A stretch of 5,612 nucleotides of DNA from Clostridiales bacterium (lineage in GTDB: Bacteria > Bacillota > Clostridia > Christensenellales > UBA1242), in contig CAKJYB010000084.1 of the NCBI GenBank assembly GCA_918241715.1, positions 1-5,612 of the forward strand, given 5' to 3'. A program made the position numbers and the translations under genes. Every line of letters begins with the position of its first letter. Position 1 is the stretch's first letter. The notes beneath the pieces were generated by a model. That model saw nothing but the letters and a program-made list of their open reading frames with translations, searched no databases and was not told the origin of the DNA. Below, in pieces: positions 5,096-5,612 of the stretch.

Positions 5096-5612
5096 ATGAA
5101 ATTTGATGTCGATTCTCTAAATGAAGAGCAAAAAGAAGCCCTTTATGAAACAGAAGGGGTTGTGTTTGTTGTTGCCGGAGCAGGTACTGGCAAAACAAGA
5201 CTTTTGACGCACAGAATCGGCTACCTTTTGGATCAGGGAGTTCCTGCCTACAACATCTTGGCAATAACATTCACAAACAAGGCCACAAATGAGATGAAAG
5301 GACGTGTTGAGCAGATGACTGACAAGCACGTTTGGATTTCTACGTTTCACTCAATGTGCGTAAGGATTTTGAGAGAAGAAATTGATGTGCTTGATGGTTA
5401 TGACAAAAACTTTACAATCATTGACGACGAAGAGAAAAGAAAAATCGTAAAAAAGTTGTGCAAGCCATTGCAACTTGAAGACGAAAAAGTTAATGATTTT
5501 TCCGACATGATTGAAGAAATAAAGAATAAAAACAAAGAAAACGAAATCGACAAATTTTTGGGAGAAAAGGGGTATAATAAGGAAGAAATTACCGATTTTA
5601 AGAATGTTTTTG
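5096..5612 (+). CDS. pcrA: ATP-dependent DNA helicase, PcrA/UvrD family (3' end beyond window)
   Basis: Superfamily 1A 3'-5' DNA helicase, expected to act in nucleotide excision repair, in clearing recombinase from DNA and in plasmid or fork maintenance. Only the first 172 codons are present, covering the start of the first RecA-like domain (1A) and part of the inserted 1B domain. Motifs seen are a Q-motif region LNEEQKEAL with Gln12, the Walker A AGAGTGKT at 27-34 with Lys33, motif Ia ITFTNKATNEM at 57-67, and motif Ib STFHSMCVRILR at 82-93. The Walker B, motifs III-VI and the C-terminus lie outside. The start is fixed by an in-frame TAA at 5084 with no other ATG, GTG or TTG between it and 5096. 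No ribosome binding site precedes the ATG. PcrA is the usual firmicute member, but UvrD or another SF1 paralogue cannot be excluded from this fragment. Confidence 0.9.
   Translation, partial: MKFDVDSLNEEQKEALYETEGVVFVVAGAGTGKTRLLTHRIGYLLDQGVPAYNILAITFTNKATNEMKGRVEQMTDKHVWISTFHSMCVRILREEIDVLDGYDKNFTIIDDEEKRKIVKKLCKPLQLEDEKVNDFSDMIEEIKNKNKENEIDKFLGEKGYNKEEITDFKNVF

Overview
The window is AT-rich and densely coding, with every gene on the + strand. It looks like chromosomal core sequence from a low-GC Firmicutes/Clostridia-like bacterium, possibly an uncultured gut-type lineage; that placement is an inference. It rests on four things: the gene order dnaK-dnaJ-rsmE-mtaB-rpsU, which matches the Bacillus/Clostridium dnaK locus; strong AAGG(T/A)GGTGA-type ribosome binding sites; the DnaK sequence type; and a preference for A/T-ending codons and AGA for arginine. 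TGA appears only as a stop codon (end of mtaB), so there is no sign of UGA reassignment.

Layout. Positions 1-1588 hold dnaK without its N-terminus, cut by the window edge. A full-length dnaJ follows (1617-2747). A compact hairpin-plus-U-tract terminator lies across the dnaJ stop codon and appears to close the chaperone operon. A new sigma-A-type promoter then starts a two-gene RNA-modification unit: rsmE (16S rRNA m3U methyltransferase, 2819-3523) and mtaB (tRNA t6A methylthiotransferase, 3525-4763), separated by one base. After an 82-base gap with its own promoter comes rpsU (ribosomal protein S21, 4846-5028, TTG start), closed by a strong terminator. Finally a PcrA/UvrD-type helicase gene starts at 5096 and runs off the window. 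Its predicted transcription start coincides with its ATG, so its mRNA may be leaderless.

How the genes relate. DnaK and DnaJ form the Hsp70 folding machine; the third partner, GrpE, would be expected upstream, outside the window. RsmE, MtaB and S21 all serve the translation apparatus (rRNA modification, tRNA modification near the anticodon, and the small ribosomal subunit). The helicase belongs to DNA repair and replication and looks like an independent transcription unit.

No mobile element, CRISPR array, tRNA, rRNA or novel multi-gene system is visible. The points worth a second look are small: absence of prmA from the usual dnaJ-prmA-rsmE order, the terminator built around the dnaJ stop codon, the probable leaderless helicase mRNA, a non-ATG S21 start easily misannotated twelve bases upstream, and some divergent residues in DnaK and RsmE. 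No gene-free stretch reaches 300 bases; the longest gap is 82 bases.
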